In this document: positions 42,913 through 51,852 of the stretch, piece by piece
Layout: every line of letters begins with the position of its first letter
Numbering within the stretch: the first letter of the stretch is position 1
Assembly: GCA_040217815.1 (NCBI GenBank)
Contig: JBEHWI010000008.1
Coordinates: 36,563 to 100,562 of the forward strand
DNA length: 64,000 nt
From: UBA5314 sp040217815
Lineage (GTDB): Bacteria; Bacillota; Syntrophomonadia; Syntrophomonadales; Syntrophomonadaceae
Direction: 5' to 3'
Position numbers and translations under genes: made by a program
The notes under the pieces: model-generated
What the model was told of the DNA's origin: nothing
Database searches by the model: none
What the model saw: the letters and a program-made list of their open reading frames with translations, nothing else

Positions 42913-44119
42913 AGCGCAGTTTCAGCTCCTTACTTTCAACTACAACCTCGAGATCGGCATCGTTTAGAGCCACGGTCAGATGGTCGCCGATTTGCGTTTC
43001 GCTGCCGCTCTTCACAATATGCCCTTCTCTTTTCACCACCGCATATCCCCGGTCCATGACTTTTAGGGGGCTTAAAGTATCCAGGGAACGAGCCGCCAGC
43101 GCAAATCGGTTCTCCTTTTCCCTTAATTTATCCTGAACGAGTTTTATCAAGGCTTCACGGTTGGCCTGCAAATCATCCCATTTATCCTTAAGTAATATTT
43201 CCGGTTCATGCCACAGCTTCTTGCTCATTATCCGGTCCAGACATTCGTCCCAATAAGCCAGCCGCCGTTCCAGAGCCCGCTGCATTCTTTTTTGTCGGTT
43301 AATGAGTTCCTGTTCCAGAGCGCTCATATCCGGCACCGCCAGTTGAGCGGCCTGACTGGGGGTGGCAGCCCTCAGATCAGCCGCCAGATCAGACAGGGTG
43401 AAGTCTATTTCATGACCCACCGCCGAGATTACAGGTATTTGTGACTCATAAATGGCCTTCACCACTTCTTCGGTATTGAAAGCCATCAGGTCTTCCAGGG
43501 CTCCCCCACCGCGCCCTATTATTATGATATCCACCTGGCCATAGCGGTTTAGAAGAGTGATGCCCCGGGCCAGTTCCCGGGGTGCCTCGGCGCCCTGAAC
43601 AGCGCTGTGCACCAGAATGATATCAACCCGCCGGTGCCTCTGTTTTAGAATTCGGACCATATCCCGCAAAGCAGCCCCGTCCTGGGAGGTAACTATGCCT
43701 ATGCGGTTGGCCAGGGCCGGTAGTTGTTTCTTTTTTTCCGGGGCAAAGTAGCCGCGGCTTTCCAGGTCCTTTTTAAGGCGTTCCAGGAGCAGCAGGATTC
43801 CACCCACGCCATAGGGCTGCATTTCCTGCACATACACCTGGTATCTTCCCTGGCGTCCAAAGACGGCCAGGCTGCCTCGCAGTAAAACTTCCTGCCCATC
43901 CTGGGGCTTAAATTTTAGCGACCGAACCCGGCTTTTGAACATGACGCAGCTGACAGCGCTTTCCTCATCTTTAAGTGTAAAATAGAGATGCCCCGACTGC
44001 TGGTACAGCTTGCAGCCTGATATTTCCCCTTTGAGCCAGCAGTCCTGAAGGATCTCGTCGTTCTCCAGGAGCCGGTTTATATATTGATTTAACGCGGTTA
44101 CGGTCAGGAATTCCTGCAT
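42905..44119 (-). CDS. xseA: Exonuclease VII large subunit XseA
   Basis: A 404-residue nuclease subunit. An OB fold occupies the first 100 residues (WLKGEISGCKLYQQSGHLYF). The catalytic core has IGIVTSQDGAALRDMV, DIIIIGRGGGALEDLMAFN and VISAVGHEIDFTLSDLAADL. The C-terminus is coiled coil plus a strand for XseB. ATG 44119 overlaps the folD copy 1 stop region by 16 bp. Confidence 0.96.
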   Translation of the reverse strand: MQEFLTVTALNQYINRLLENDEILQDCWLKGEISGCKLYQQSGHLYFTLKDEESAVSCVMFKSRVRSLKFKPQDGQEVLLRGSLAVFGRQGRYQVYVQEMQPYGVGGILLLLERLKKDLESRGYFAPEKKKQLPALANRIGIVTSQDGAALRDMVRILKQRHRRVDIILVHSAVQGAEAPRELARGITLLNRYGQVDIIIIGRGGGALEDLMAFNTEEVVKAIYESQIPVISAVGHEIDFTLSDLAADLRAATPSQAAQLAVPDMSALEQELINRQKRMQRALERRLAYWDECLDRIMSKKLWHEPEILLKDKWDDLQANREALIKLVQDKLREKENRFALAARSLDTLSPLKVMDRGYAVVKREGHIVKSGSETQIGDHLTVALNDADLEVVVESKELKLRYG

Positions 44120-44946
44120 GCAGTTCTCCTTAAGGCAGCCAGGGTTACATTTTCCATCAGCTTGGCTACGAGAATGGGGCCCATGCCTCCGGGAACCGGA
44201 AGCAGGCGGCCGGAATACCTTGAGAGTTGTTCCCGGTCGACGTTTCCCTGCAGCCCCTGGGGAGTCACATAAAACCCGGCGTCCAATATAAGCTCGGGGC
44301 CATCCTCCCCAAGACTTTTTATAATCCCGGCTCTGCCCTGTTCTACGACCACAATATCGCAGTTGTCCAAAATTTCCCCGGACGGTTCGGGAACAACTGA
44401 AACCCGGCAGCGAGCCTTCATTAAAAGCAGGGTCAGGGGCATGATCAGGTCAAAGGATTCGCCGACCAGCAGCACCCTTTTGTCCTGCAGCGGCTTAGCG
44501 TATCTTTCTATAACTTCCAGGCAGGCCAGGGCGGCGCAGCTAGTGAAGGCGGGTTCCCCGCCCAGAAGGCTGCCCCGGTTTTCCTGGTGAAACCCGTCAA
44601 CATCCTTTAGAGGCTCAATGGCTTTTAAAAAGATCTCCCGCCGTGGTTCCAAATGAGCAGGCAACGGAAGCTGCAAGATAATTCCGTCCACCGTATCATC
44701 CCGGTTGAGCTGTTCGATCAACTCCAGCAAGGCGTCGGCGCTGGCAGCTTCAGGAAGGGTTTCCAGGCAAAACCGACCCCCGATATCCAGAGCGGCCTTT
44801 TCTTTTAGCCTGACATACATGGCGCTGTCTTCCTGAGAGCCCACTAAAATAACTGCCAGGCACGGCATAAGGCCCAACCGGGTGTTTTCATTCCGCAGCC
44901 GGTCTCTAATCTCCCCGGCAATTTGCGCTCCGCTTATGGCCTCCAT
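44104..44946 (-). CDS. FolD paralogue 1, catalytic residues kept but nucleotide motif lost
   Basis: A 280-residue protein of the methylene-tetrahydrofolate dehydrogenase/cyclohydrolase family. Catalytic residues equivalent to E. coli K54, Q98 and D121 are present as Lys48 (YVRLKEKA), Gln92 (ILQLPLP) and Asp117 (KDVDGFH), and PVPGGMGPILVAKLMEN ends the fold. The NADP-binding loop, normally G-R/A-S-x-x-V-G-x-P, reads GESFDLIMP at 162-170, so the glycine and basic residue are gone. This suggests cyclohydrolase without dehydrogenase activity; that is inference. ATG 44946 overlaps the folD copy 2 stop by one base. Confidence 0.82.
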   Translation of the reverse strand: MEAISGAQIAGEIRDRLRNENTRLGLMPCLAVILVGSQEDSAMYVRLKEKAALDIGGRFCLETLPEAASADALLELIEQLNRDDTVDGIILQLPLPAHLEPRREIFLKAIEPLKDVDGFHQENRGSLLGGEPAFTSCAALACLEVIERYAKPLQDKRVLLVGESFDLIMPLTLLLMKARCRVSVVPEPSGEILDNCDIVVVEQGRAGIIKSLGEDGPELILDAGFYVTPQGLQGNVDREQLSRYSGRLLPVPGGMGPILVAKLMENVTLAALRRTACRNS

Positions 44947-45827
44947 CAGTTTTCCCCCTGGTCCTCGCTGGTCTGCCAGCGCACCGCCTCTACGGTGTTC
45001 TTCATCAGGTAAGCTACCGTGACAGCCCCAACCCCTCCGGGCACCGGGGTTATAAAGGCGGCCCGTTCCCGGGCTGCTTCAAATTCCACATCACCGACAA
45101 TCTTGTCACCTACCGTGTTGATCCCGGCATCAATGACAATGGCTCCGGGCCTTACCCATTCCCCTTTTATGACATTGGGTTTGCCTACTGCCACTACCAG
45201 TATTTCTGCCCTTCTGACATGCTCCTCCAGGAGTCCCCTTTCAGCCGTGGCTACATGACACATGGTCACTGTGGCCTGTTCATGTAAAAGCATTATAGCA
45301 GTGGGTTTGCCCACTATATCGCTGTGACCGACAATGGTAACCTCTTTTCCCTTAAGATCTACTCCGGTGGATTTGATCATAGCCACAATGGCCTGGGCCG
45401 TACAGGGCATCAAACCGGGGACGCCTAAAAACATGCGGCCCAGATTGTAGGGAGTTACCCCTTCAATGTCTTTACGGGTGGGAATAGCCCACTGGGCCAG
45501 TTTGGAGTCGATATGGGAAGGGAGCGGCATCTGCAGTATCACCCCGTTGATATAGGAATCCTCGTCGATGTTTTTAATAATATTAAACAATCGTTTTTGG
45601 GAGGTGCCTGCCGCATACTCCATCATCTCAAAATTAATGCCTATGCTCTCGGCGGTCCGGCGCTGGGAAGTCATATAGACCCGGGACGCCGCGTTTTCTC
45701 CAACCTCAACCGTCATGAGCAAAGGTACTATATCCCGGCTCTTTAATTCCTGAACCTCTTTGGCCACCTGTTTTAAAACCTTGTCGGCAATGCCTTTGCC
45801 ATAAAGAATGTTCGATTTTTTCAACAC
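44946..45827 (-). CDS. FolD paralogue 2, NADP motif kept but catalytic Lys and Asp replaced
   Basis: A 293-residue FolD-family protein. The nucleotide loop GHSDIVGKP is intact, as is PVPGGVGAVTVAYLMKN. The catalytic motif Y-x-x-x-K is YMTSQ (Tyr51, Gln55), so Lys is replaced by Gln, and KDVDG is KDIEG with Asp replaced by Glu122; Gln99 of LQMPLP remains. In E. coli and human enzymes that Lys is needed for cyclohydrolase activity. It may act mainly as dehydrogenase, paired with paralogue 1. GTG 45827 follows GGGGGT by five bases and is just behind the tsaD-like stop. Confidence 0.82.
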   Translation of the reverse strand: MLKKSNILYGKGIADKVLKQVAKEVQELKSRDIVPLLMTVEVGENAASRVYMTSQRRTAESIGINFEMMEYAAGTSQKRLFNIIKNIDEDSYINGVILQMPLPSHIDSKLAQWAIPTRKDIEGVTPYNLGRMFLGVPGLMPCTAQAIVAMIKSTGVDLKGKEVTIVGHSDIVGKPTAIMLLHEQATVTMCHVATAERGLLEEHVRRAEILVVAVGKPNVIKGEWVRPGAIVIDAGINTVGDKIVGDVEFEAARERAAFITPVPGGVGAVTVAYLMKNTVEAVRWQTSEDQGEN

Positions 45828-45829
45828 AT

Positions 45830-46804
45830 CTACCCCCAACAATCTTTTTGCCGCTCCAAATCAGATGCCAGCAAGGCAACCCCGACCGCATTGTCGGAGC
45901 TTAAGGTTGGTTCGGCGAAAAATAACTTTATACCCACCGCCCGGTGTTCCAGGCGGGATCTAAGCCTTTTTTTGATGATAGAGTTGGCCATTACCCCTCC
46001 CACCAGCAGTACCTGTCCGATGTCATAGCGCTGGCATTCCCCAAGTAAGGCCTTTTCCAGTGTATTGGCAATAACCCGCAGGGTGGCCAGGGCTATATCC
46101 GCAGGAGGTATTCCTTCTCTGATGTACTGTATGGCCCGGGTTTCCACTCCGGAAAAAGAGAAGCCCTGCTCACCTACCGAGGCGGGCAGGTGCACCGTCC
46201 GTTCTCCGTCTGATTGAAGGGCCAGTTTCTCCATTTCTCTTCCCGCCGGAAAGGGAAGTCCCAGGGCAACGCCTACTCGATCAACCAGTTGTCCAGCGTG
46301 TATGTCGCTTCCGGCCATGGTCATCTCTATATCGTAGCACCGGCCGTTGCCGGGTCTAACCTTTAAAATTTCCGAAGTGCCCCCGGAAAAATGCACAGCC
46401 AGCAGGCCTTCCGCAAGCTTAAGCTCGGAGTTGCCCACCATACCCGCCCGCACATGGCCTTCCTGGTGGCTCACTTTGAACAGGGGAACCCCGAGAGCGG
46501 CTGCCAGGGTGCGTGCAGCAGCTGCTCCGGCTAAAAAAACCGGCATGTAGCTTCCGTCAACCGGGCGGGGCCAGGCACTTACCGCAATACCCTGAATCCG
46601 AGGAAATACCTCGAGCTCAAGTCTTTCAACCAGATCAGGGAGATTTTTGATATGAAAAAATAATGCTTCTGATTGTCTTAACCCTCGCTTGCCCTGCTCA
46701 ACCTGCAGAATAAGCCGTTCATCAGAAAAAATCTGGCCTGTTTCATCTACTAAGGCCAGAGAGGTCGTATAAGCACTGGTATCAATACCTAGATAATAAG
46801 TCAT
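45830..46804 (-). CDS. TsaD/Kae1-like ASKHA protein (second paralogue type)
   Basis: A 324-residue ASKHA-fold protein. The metal pair of TsaD is kept as HQEGH (His113, His117), the phosphate loop as FSGGTSEIL, and the C-terminal SSDNAVGVALL carries the third ligand. It is shorter and more divergent than housekeeping TsaD, which makes t6A in tRNA. Such paralogues accompany folD clusters in Clostridia; their role is not known. ATG 46804 overlaps the nusB stop (ATGA), so the genes are coupled. Confidence 0.8.
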   Translation of the reverse strand: MTYYLGIDTSAYTTSLALVDETGQIFSDERLILQVEQGKRGLRQSEALFFHIKNLPDLVERLELEVFPRIQGIAVSAWPRPVDGSYMPVFLAGAAAARTLAAALGVPLFKVSHQEGHVRAGMVGNSELKLAEGLLAVHFSGGTSEILKVRPGNGRCYDIEMTMAGSDIHAGQLVDRVGVALGLPFPAGREMEKLALQSDGERTVHLPASVGEQGFSFSGVETRAIQYIREGIPPADIALATLRVIANTLEKALLGECQRYDIGQVLLVGGVMANSIIKKRLRSRLEHRAVGIKLFFAEPTLSSDNAVGVALLASDLERQKDCWG

Positions 46805-47202
46805 TCTCTTTCACCCAGAACTTTGTCCAGGATGGCATTAACAAAGCTGGCCGAGCTTTCGTCGCCATATTTCTTGGCGATTTCAATTGCTTCGTCGATA
46901 GCGACCACCGCCTGATTGCGCTCCGTATTATGAATTTCAAAGGAAGCCATACGCATAATATTCCTGTCCACCGATGACATGCGGTCCAGGCTCCAATCCC
47001 TGGAATAACGCGCCAGGCCTGCGTCTATCTCATCAATCGATGTTAAACAGCCCTCGACCAGGCTCCAGGAAAAATCCCTTTCCTTATCGGCCAGGCTGTT
47101 TTCCCCCAGCAGATAGCTGAATGCTTCTTTGGGATCGGCACTCACCTGGTCCACCTGAAACAATACCTTAAAAGCAAGCTCACGAGCCTTTCTCCTGCTC
47201 AA
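46801..47202 (-). CDS. nusB: Transcription antitermination factor NusB
   Basis: A 133-residue helical protein (RRKARELAFKVLFQVDQV; SVDRNIMRMASFEI; AIDEAIEIAKKYGDESSASF), the classic NusB. It binds boxA RNA with S10 and supports rRNA antitermination. TTG 47202 has AAAGGGG in front. Its place between asp23/amaP genes and folD matches Bacillus. Confidence 0.95.
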   Translation of the reverse strand: MSRRKARELAFKVLFQVDQVSADPKEAFSYLLGENSLADKERDFSWSLVEGCLTSIDEIDAGLARYSRDWSLDRMSSVDRNIMRMASFEIHNTERNQAVVAIDEAIEIAKKYGDESSASFVNAILDKVLGERE

Positions 47203-47220
47203 TTATATCCCCTTTCGCTG

Positions 47221-47442
47221 TCAATCTTTGTCTCCCATGAATTTCTTGATGAGGCTGTTGAAGCTTTTGTTGTCGTCAATTCGTTTTCCTATAAAGTACC
47301 CGACAACGATGCAGAAAATAACAAAAAGTGAGCGCCAGAAGCCAAAGGTCAGGATCAAAATGGCCCCTAGCAGACCCACTATTATGCCGATAAGCTTGCC
47401 CCGGTGCTGATCAAGAATATCCTGAAATAATTTTTCCCACAT
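47221..47442 (-). CDS. DUF2273 small membrane protein
   Basis: A 73-residue protein with two membrane segments (GIIVGLLGAILILTFGFW; LFVIFCIVVGYFIGK) and a basic acidic-tailed end. DUF2273 proteins are small partners of AmaP and Asp23 in Firmicute cell envelopes. It lies 13 bp after amaP and 19 bp before nusB. ATG 47442 is preceded by GGAGG. Confidence 0.88.
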   Translation of the reverse strand: MWEKLFQDILDQHRGKLIGIIVGLLGAILILTFGFWRSLFVIFCIVVGYFIGKRIDDNKSFNSLIKKFMGDKD

Positions 47443-47454
47443 ATAAAAGCCTCC

Positions 47455-47994
47455 TTAAGCACCGGTATTCCTGTTGGAGATATTAAAATCGTCCACCAGG
47501 ACTCTGACTTCGGACACTTTTAGCCCCCCGGTCTCTTCGAGGTATTGCCTCACAACTTCCTGGATCTGTTGGCACATCTCCGGAACACTGTGATCAGGGT
47601 TGATCATCATGTGCAGTTTGACGATGAGACCGCCCGGGCCTTCACTTACCGTGGGCTTGATGTCGCGAATTCCAGGAACTTTTTTTACAGCCTTCATTAT
47701 TATCACGTTAATGGCGGGAACGGTGATTGAAACATTGCCGGACAGGCTCTGGTCAACGGTAACCGTTTTCCCCGGATCTTCGTATTTTAGAGTTGAAACC
47801 AGGGCGGTAAGGGCTACAACTACCAGGACCACAGCACAGGTGCCAAATATTATACGGTTTTCCGGAGTAGAAAGGGCCATGTTTATGTAATTGACCGGTT
47901 CAGGCCTTCCCATGGCGGCCACCACTGCTATCGCGGCCAGTACCAGCAGGAGAAGGTTGTATAATATCATTACAAAGCGCCACCAACTGGACAT
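47455..47994 (-). CDS. amaP: Alkaline shock membrane anchor protein AmaP
   Basis: A 179-residue protein with two N-terminal membrane segments (ILYNLLLLVLAAIAVVAAM; GTCAVVLVVVALTALV) followed by an Asp23-like soluble domain (NVSITVPAINVIIMKAV; CQQIQEVVRQYLEETGG). AmaP tethers Asp23 to the membrane. ATG 47994 is six bases from GAGGT; the TTG just before is less likely. Hairpins lie between asp23 and this gene. Confidence 0.88.
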   Translation of the reverse strand: MSSWWRFVMILYNLLLLVLAAIAVVAAMGRPEPVNYINMALSTPENRIIFGTCAVVLVVVALTALVSTLKYEDPGKTVTVDQSLSGNVSITVPAINVIIMKAVKKVPGIRDIKPTVSEGPGGLIVKLHMMINPDHSVPEMCQQIQEVVRQYLEETGGLKVSEVRVLVDDFNISNRNTGA

Positions 47995-48027
47995 CAAATC
48001 ACCTCTTCAACTTGCGATAATTTTTAA

Positions 48028-48071
48028 ACCCCCTGCCGAAACAGGGGGTCAGAGCCAGCTCTCCAGGCTCT
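48028..48071. terminator. Tandem hairpins between asp23 and amaP
   Basis: ACCCCCTG (48028-48035) pairs with CAGGGGGT (48042-48049), and AGAGCC (48051-48056) pairs with GGCTCT (48066-48071). Neither is followed by a good T-run on the minus strand, so they may be partial terminators or processing sites that set asp23 above amaP. Confidence 0.4.
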
Positions 48072-48084
48072 CCCTCATATTTAT

Positions 48085-48474
48085 TTAATCCATATTTATC
48101 TCAGCGCTATCTTCTTTCTTGACCGCCACGCCTACAACGTGTATGTTAACTGCGGTAACAGTCAACCCGGTCATGGTTTCAACGGCTGTCTTAACTTCCT
48201 TCTGCACAATTTCTGCTACCTTCGGTATTTCATAGCCATAGTCAATTACCACAAAGATGTCTATTTTGGTCTCCTGGTTGCTTACCTCAACCTTGATCCC
48301 TTTTCCAAAATTTTTGCGACCGAGCTTCTCCACCAACTCGGTTCCCCAACCGCCACTCATTGATGACACTCCATCAACATCGATGGCTGCTAGACCGGCG
48401 ACCGTAGAAACGACTTCATCCGCAATGCGTACAACTCCAAGCTCACTATTTAGTTCAGATTTTTGCATTTCCAT
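48085..48474 (-). CDS. Asp23/Gls24 family envelope stress protein
   Basis: A 129-residue soluble protein with the family stretches VRIADEVVSTVAGLAAIDVD, SNQETKIDIFVVIDYGYEIP and VKTAVETMTGLTVTAVNIHV. Asp23 proteins form abundant membrane-linked layers and are induced by envelope stress in Staphylococcus. ATG 48474 (MEMQKS) follows GGAGGT by about nine bases; upstream ATG 48513 precedes the site. It heads the asp23-amaP-DUF2273-nusB row. Confidence 0.9.
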   Translation of the reverse strand: MEMQKSELNSELGVVRIADEVVSTVAGLAAIDVDGVSSMSGGWGTELVEKLGRKNFGKGIKVEVSNQETKIDIFVVIDYGYEIPKVAEIVQKEVKTAVETMTGLTVTAVNIHVVGVAVKKEDSAEINMD

Positions 48475-48578
48475 GATCAGTCCACCTCCAGATAATAATT
48501 TATTCTGGTACACCTAACCGTATTGTACCAGAGATTTAGTAAAATTATCAAATTAAGCACTATAAGGGCCGACAATTT

Positions 48579-49925
48579 CTATCCATCGGACATGCGCCGC
48601 TGGATAAAGTTGGTGTATACCTCGCCCCTTATGAAAAACGCGTTACCCAGTACCTGTAGATGGAAAGGAATAGTGGTTTCAATATCACCTATTTGAAATT
48701 CGCTCAAAGCCCGGCACATTCTGGCTATGACCTCTTCCCGGTTGGCTCCCCAGACGATGAGTTTGGCCACCATGGAGTCGTAATAGGGAGGTATGTTGTA
48801 GCCGGTATATACGGCCGAGTCGACCCGCACTCCCGGTCCGCCCGGGGGCAGGTAGCGAGTGACACTTCCCGGGCAAGGCCGGAAATCATTGGCCGGATCT
48901 TCGGCGTTGATTCGGCATTCCATAGCCCACCCGGTGAGTCGTATATCGTCCTGACTCAGGTTCAATCTTTCCCCGGCAGCTATTCTAAGCTGTTCTTTCA
49001 CTATATCGATACCGGTGACCATTTCCGTGACCGGGTGTTCTACCTGAATACGGGTATTCATTTCAATGAAATAAAAATGGCGGTTTTTATCAACCAGGAA
49101 TTCGACCGTGCCGGCGCTGAAATAACCGGCCGAACGGGCTGCTTCTACAGCCACCCGCCCCATCTCCTGGCGCATTGGCTCATCAACAAAGGACGAGGGA
49201 GATTCCTCCAACAGCTTTTGATGCCTTCTCTGCAGGGAGCAGTCTCGTTCGCCCAAATGTACGATGTTGCCATACTTGTCTCCCAAAACCTGAATTTCAA
49301 TGTGGCGGGGCTCCTCTATGTATTTTTCCACATATATTTCATTGTTGCCAAAAGCCGCTCCGGCTTCCATGCGGGCCATATCCAGGGCCTCCTGCAAAGA
49401 AGCTTCGTTATGGGCCAGGCGCATTCCCCGTCCTCCCCCACCGGCGGAAGCTTTAATTATCACCGGATATCCGATCTGTTTAGCAATTTCAAGAGCTTCA
49501 TGATAATCGCCGACCGCTCCCGGACTACCCGGCACCAGGGGCACGTTAGCCTGGCTGACCACTTCCCGGGCTTTTACCTTGTCACCCATAAGTTCAATAA
49601 CCTCGGCGCTGGGACCGATAAACGTGAGATTGTGGGTTTCGCACAAGGATGCAAAATAAGCATTTTCGGCCAGGAACCCGTAGCCGGGATGTATGGCGTC
49701 AGCTCCCCGGGATAAGGCCGCCTGGATCACGTTGGGTATGTTCAAATAGCTCTCCCGGGCCGGCGCGGCTCCAATACATACTGCTTCGTCAGCCATTTTT
49801 ACATGCAGGCTGTCCCGGTCTGCCACAGAATAGACCGCAACCGTCTTTATTCCCATTTCCCGGCAGGCTCTGATAATCCGAAGCGCGATTTCGCCCCGGT
49901 TGGCTATCAAGACCTTGGATAACAA
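48579..49925 (-). CDS. accC: Biotin carboxylase subunit (AccC/PycA)
   Basis: A 448-residue ATP-grasp biotin carboxylase. Segments are VLIANRGEIALRIIRAC, HPGYGFLAENAYFASLC, the glycine loop KASAGGGGRGMRLAHNE, EKYIEEPRHIEIQVLGD and FIEMNTRIQVEHPVTEM. It carboxylates biotin on the neighbouring carrier with ATP and bicarbonate. TTG 49925 aligns with the E. coli AccC start and has AGAGGTGA ahead. No AccA or AccD lies nearby; the partner is the transcarboxylase gene upstream, so it is probably the pyruvate carboxylase A subunit. Confidence 0.92.
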   Translation of the reverse strand: MLSKVLIANRGEIALRIIRACREMGIKTVAVYSVADRDSLHVKMADEAVCIGAAPARESYLNIPNVIQAALSRGADAIHPGYGFLAENAYFASLCETHNLTFIGPSAEVIELMGDKVKAREVVSQANVPLVPGSPGAVGDYHEALEIAKQIGYPVIIKASAGGGGRGMRLAHNEASLQEALDMARMEAGAAFGNNEIYVEKYIEEPRHIEIQVLGDKYGNIVHLGERDCSLQRRHQKLLEESPSSFVDEPMRQEMGRVAVEAARSAGYFSAGTVEFLVDKNRHFYFIEMNTRIQVEHPVTEMVTGIDIVKEQLRIAAGERLNLSQDDIRLTGWAMECRINAEDPANDFRPCPGSVTRYLPPGGPGVRVDSAVYTGYNIPPYYDSMVAKLIVWGANREEVIARMCRALSEFQIGDIETTIPFHLQVLGNAFFIRGEVYTNFIQRRMSDG

Positions 49926-49935
49926 TCTATCACCT

Positions 49936-51852
49936 CTAATCTTCTTCAATGACAAACATTACCTGGCCGTATTCGACGGGTTCGCCGTTATCCACCAGTA
50001 TACCTGCGATAATCCCGGATACTTCCGACTTTATCTCATTCATTAGCTTCATGGCTTCTACGATACAAAGGGTTTGTCCAGGTTTGACCTGTTCTCCCAC
50101 CCGCACATAAGGGCTGGCCTCCGGCGAAGGAGCCGCATAAAAAGTGCCCACCATAGGCGCTACAACCTCTACCAGGTTTTCCGGGATGTCAACAGCGGCC
50201 TGTTCTTCGTAGACCGGAGCCGGTGCTGCTTCCCGAGGAGCGACGGCTGGTGCCGGTGAACCCTGATTGGCACCCGTTTTCTTCATCATTACTCGGAAGC
50301 CATCCTTCTCCACTTCCATTTCTACTATGCTGCTCTGGTCCAGCATCAGCATCAATTCTCTTATATCATCGATGTTCATGTCCTCATCTCCCTCTACAGC
50401 TAATCTTTTCTTAACCCTACTGGGAATTGGGCGAGGCGGGATTGCCGCCTTTTTTTCCTCCACGGCAATTCCAGCCGCTACTTCATCAGTGGTCTGAATC
50501 TGGGGTATATCTTCAAGCCCCCTGTCCTTCCGATATTCAAAATACTTAACCGCCGGCTGCGGGAACAGCGCATAGGTGAGGGCGTCTTCCTCCGACTCCG
50601 ACCACCTGGCCGCTTCCCGCACCGCTTTCGGCCAGCCCGGTTCAATTAGATCAGCCGGCCTCACTGTAATGATCTCTTCATCACCGACAATCCTTTTCAA
50701 AACTTCTTCTTTGATCAGCGCTGGGGGCTTGCCGTAGAAGCCCCGGGCATATTGTTTGACCTCCCGGGAACAGAGTTTATATGGTTCCCTTGCCAGTACA
50801 TTGGCCACTGCCTGAATAACGATCAACTGGCTGGTGGGCGTAACCAGGGGCGGATAGCCCAGATCTTCTCTGACCTTTGGTATTTCCGCCAGCACTTCAT
50901 CAATACGGTCGGCGGCCTTTTGCTCCTCCAGCTGGGAATAGAGGTTGGTTATCATTCCGCCGGGAATCTGATGCTCGAAAACCTGCATGTCGGTTATACG
51001 GGTTACCCCACGCTCAAAACCCTTGTGTTTTCTTATCTGTTCAAAATGATTGGCAATTTCGAACAATTTATGCAGATCAAGGCCGGTGTCCCATTCTGAT
51101 TCCTGTAAAACCCGCACTACCGTCTCAACCGGAGGTTGAGAAGATCCAAAAGCCATGGGCACGCTGGCCGTATCGATCATGTCCACCCCGGCTTCAGCCG
51201 CTTTTATCAGAGTAGCTATGGCCAGTCCTCCATAATAATGGGTATGTAACTGCACCGGCAGGCCTAGATTCTTTTTAAACAGGCTGACCAGTTCAAACGA
51301 TGCATAGGGTGCTAGAAGTCCTGCCATATCCTTGATACAGATCGAATCGGCCCCCATGTCCTTGAGCCGTAAAGCCGTTTCTAAATACTGTTGATTGGAA
51401 TGAACCGGGCTGATAGTGTAAACCACACAGGCCTGGACGTGTTTGCCGGTTCGCTTAACCGCTTTGATAGGGACCTCCAGATTGCGAATATCGTTTAAAG
51501 CATCAAAAACCCGGAATATATCTATGCCGTTTTCAGCTGCCTTTTCTACAAACTTGTAGGCAACATCATCCGGATAATGAGTGTAACCCACCAGGGATTG
51601 CCCCCGCAACAGCATCTGAAGTTTGGTTTTTTTTACGATTTCTCTAATAGTGCGCAGGCGCTCCCAGGGATCTTCGTTTAAATAGCGGATGCACACATCA
51701 AAGGTAGCCCCTCCCCACATCTCCAGAGAATGGTATCCGATGTCATCCAGGGCAGAGAGCACCGGCAGCATATCGTCGGTAGTCATGCGGGTTGCCCACA
51801 AGCTCTGGTGGCCATCCCTCAAGCTGGTATCGGTTATCTTGATTTTGCCCAT
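49936..51852 (-). CDS. pycB: Pyruvate carboxylase/oxaloacetate decarboxylase subunit B fused to biotin carrier
   Basis: A 638-residue protein. Residues 1-300 are an HMGL-like TIM barrel (DTSLRDGHQSLWATRM; GYHSLEMWGGATFD; GADSICIKDMAGLLAPY), followed by the conserved carboxylase domain. After a linker, a helix pair (DIRELMLMLDQSS) resembles AccB, and the C-terminal biotinyl domain ends with the biotin lysine in VEAMKLMNEI. It likely forms oxaloacetate from pyruvate with AccC. ATG 51852 follows GGGAGG by about six bases. No sodium-pump subunits are nearby, which favours the carboxylase over the decarboxylase role. Confidence 0.88.
   Translation of the reverse strand: MGKIKITDTSLRDGHQSLWATRMTTDDMLPVLSALDDIGYHSLEMWGGATFDVCIRYLNEDPWERLRTIREIVKKTKLQMLLRGQSLVGYTHYPDDVAYKFVEKAAENGIDIFRVFDALNDIRNLEVPIKAVKRTGKHVQACVVYTISPVHSNQQYLETALRLKDMGADSICIKDMAGLLAPYASFELVSLFKKNLGLPVQLHTHYYGGLAIATLIKAAEAGVDMIDTASVPMAFGSSQPPVETVVRVLQESEWDTGLDLHKLFEIANHFEQIRKHKGFERGVTRITDMQVFEHQIPGGMITNLYSQLEEQKAADRIDEVLAEIPKVREDLGYPPLVTPTSQLIVIQAVANVLAREPYKLCSREVKQYARGFYGKPPALIKEEVLKRIVGDEEIITVRPADLIEPGWPKAVREAARWSESEEDALTYALFPQPAVKYFEYRKDRGLEDIPQIQTTDEVAAGIAVEEKKAAIPPRPIPSRVKKRLAVEGDEDMNIDDIRELMLMLDQSSIVEMEVEKDGFRVMMKKTGANQGSPAPAVAPREAAPAPVYEEQAAVDIPENLVEVVAPMVGTFYAAPSPEASPYVRVGEQVKPGQTLCIVEAMKLMNEIKSEVSGIIAGILVDNGEPVEYGQVMFVIEED

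Noticed and set aside
48660..49715. Long plus-strand open frame opposite accC
   Set aside because: Composition mirrors the codon pattern of accC, with no ribosome site or recognisable protein; a shadow frame.
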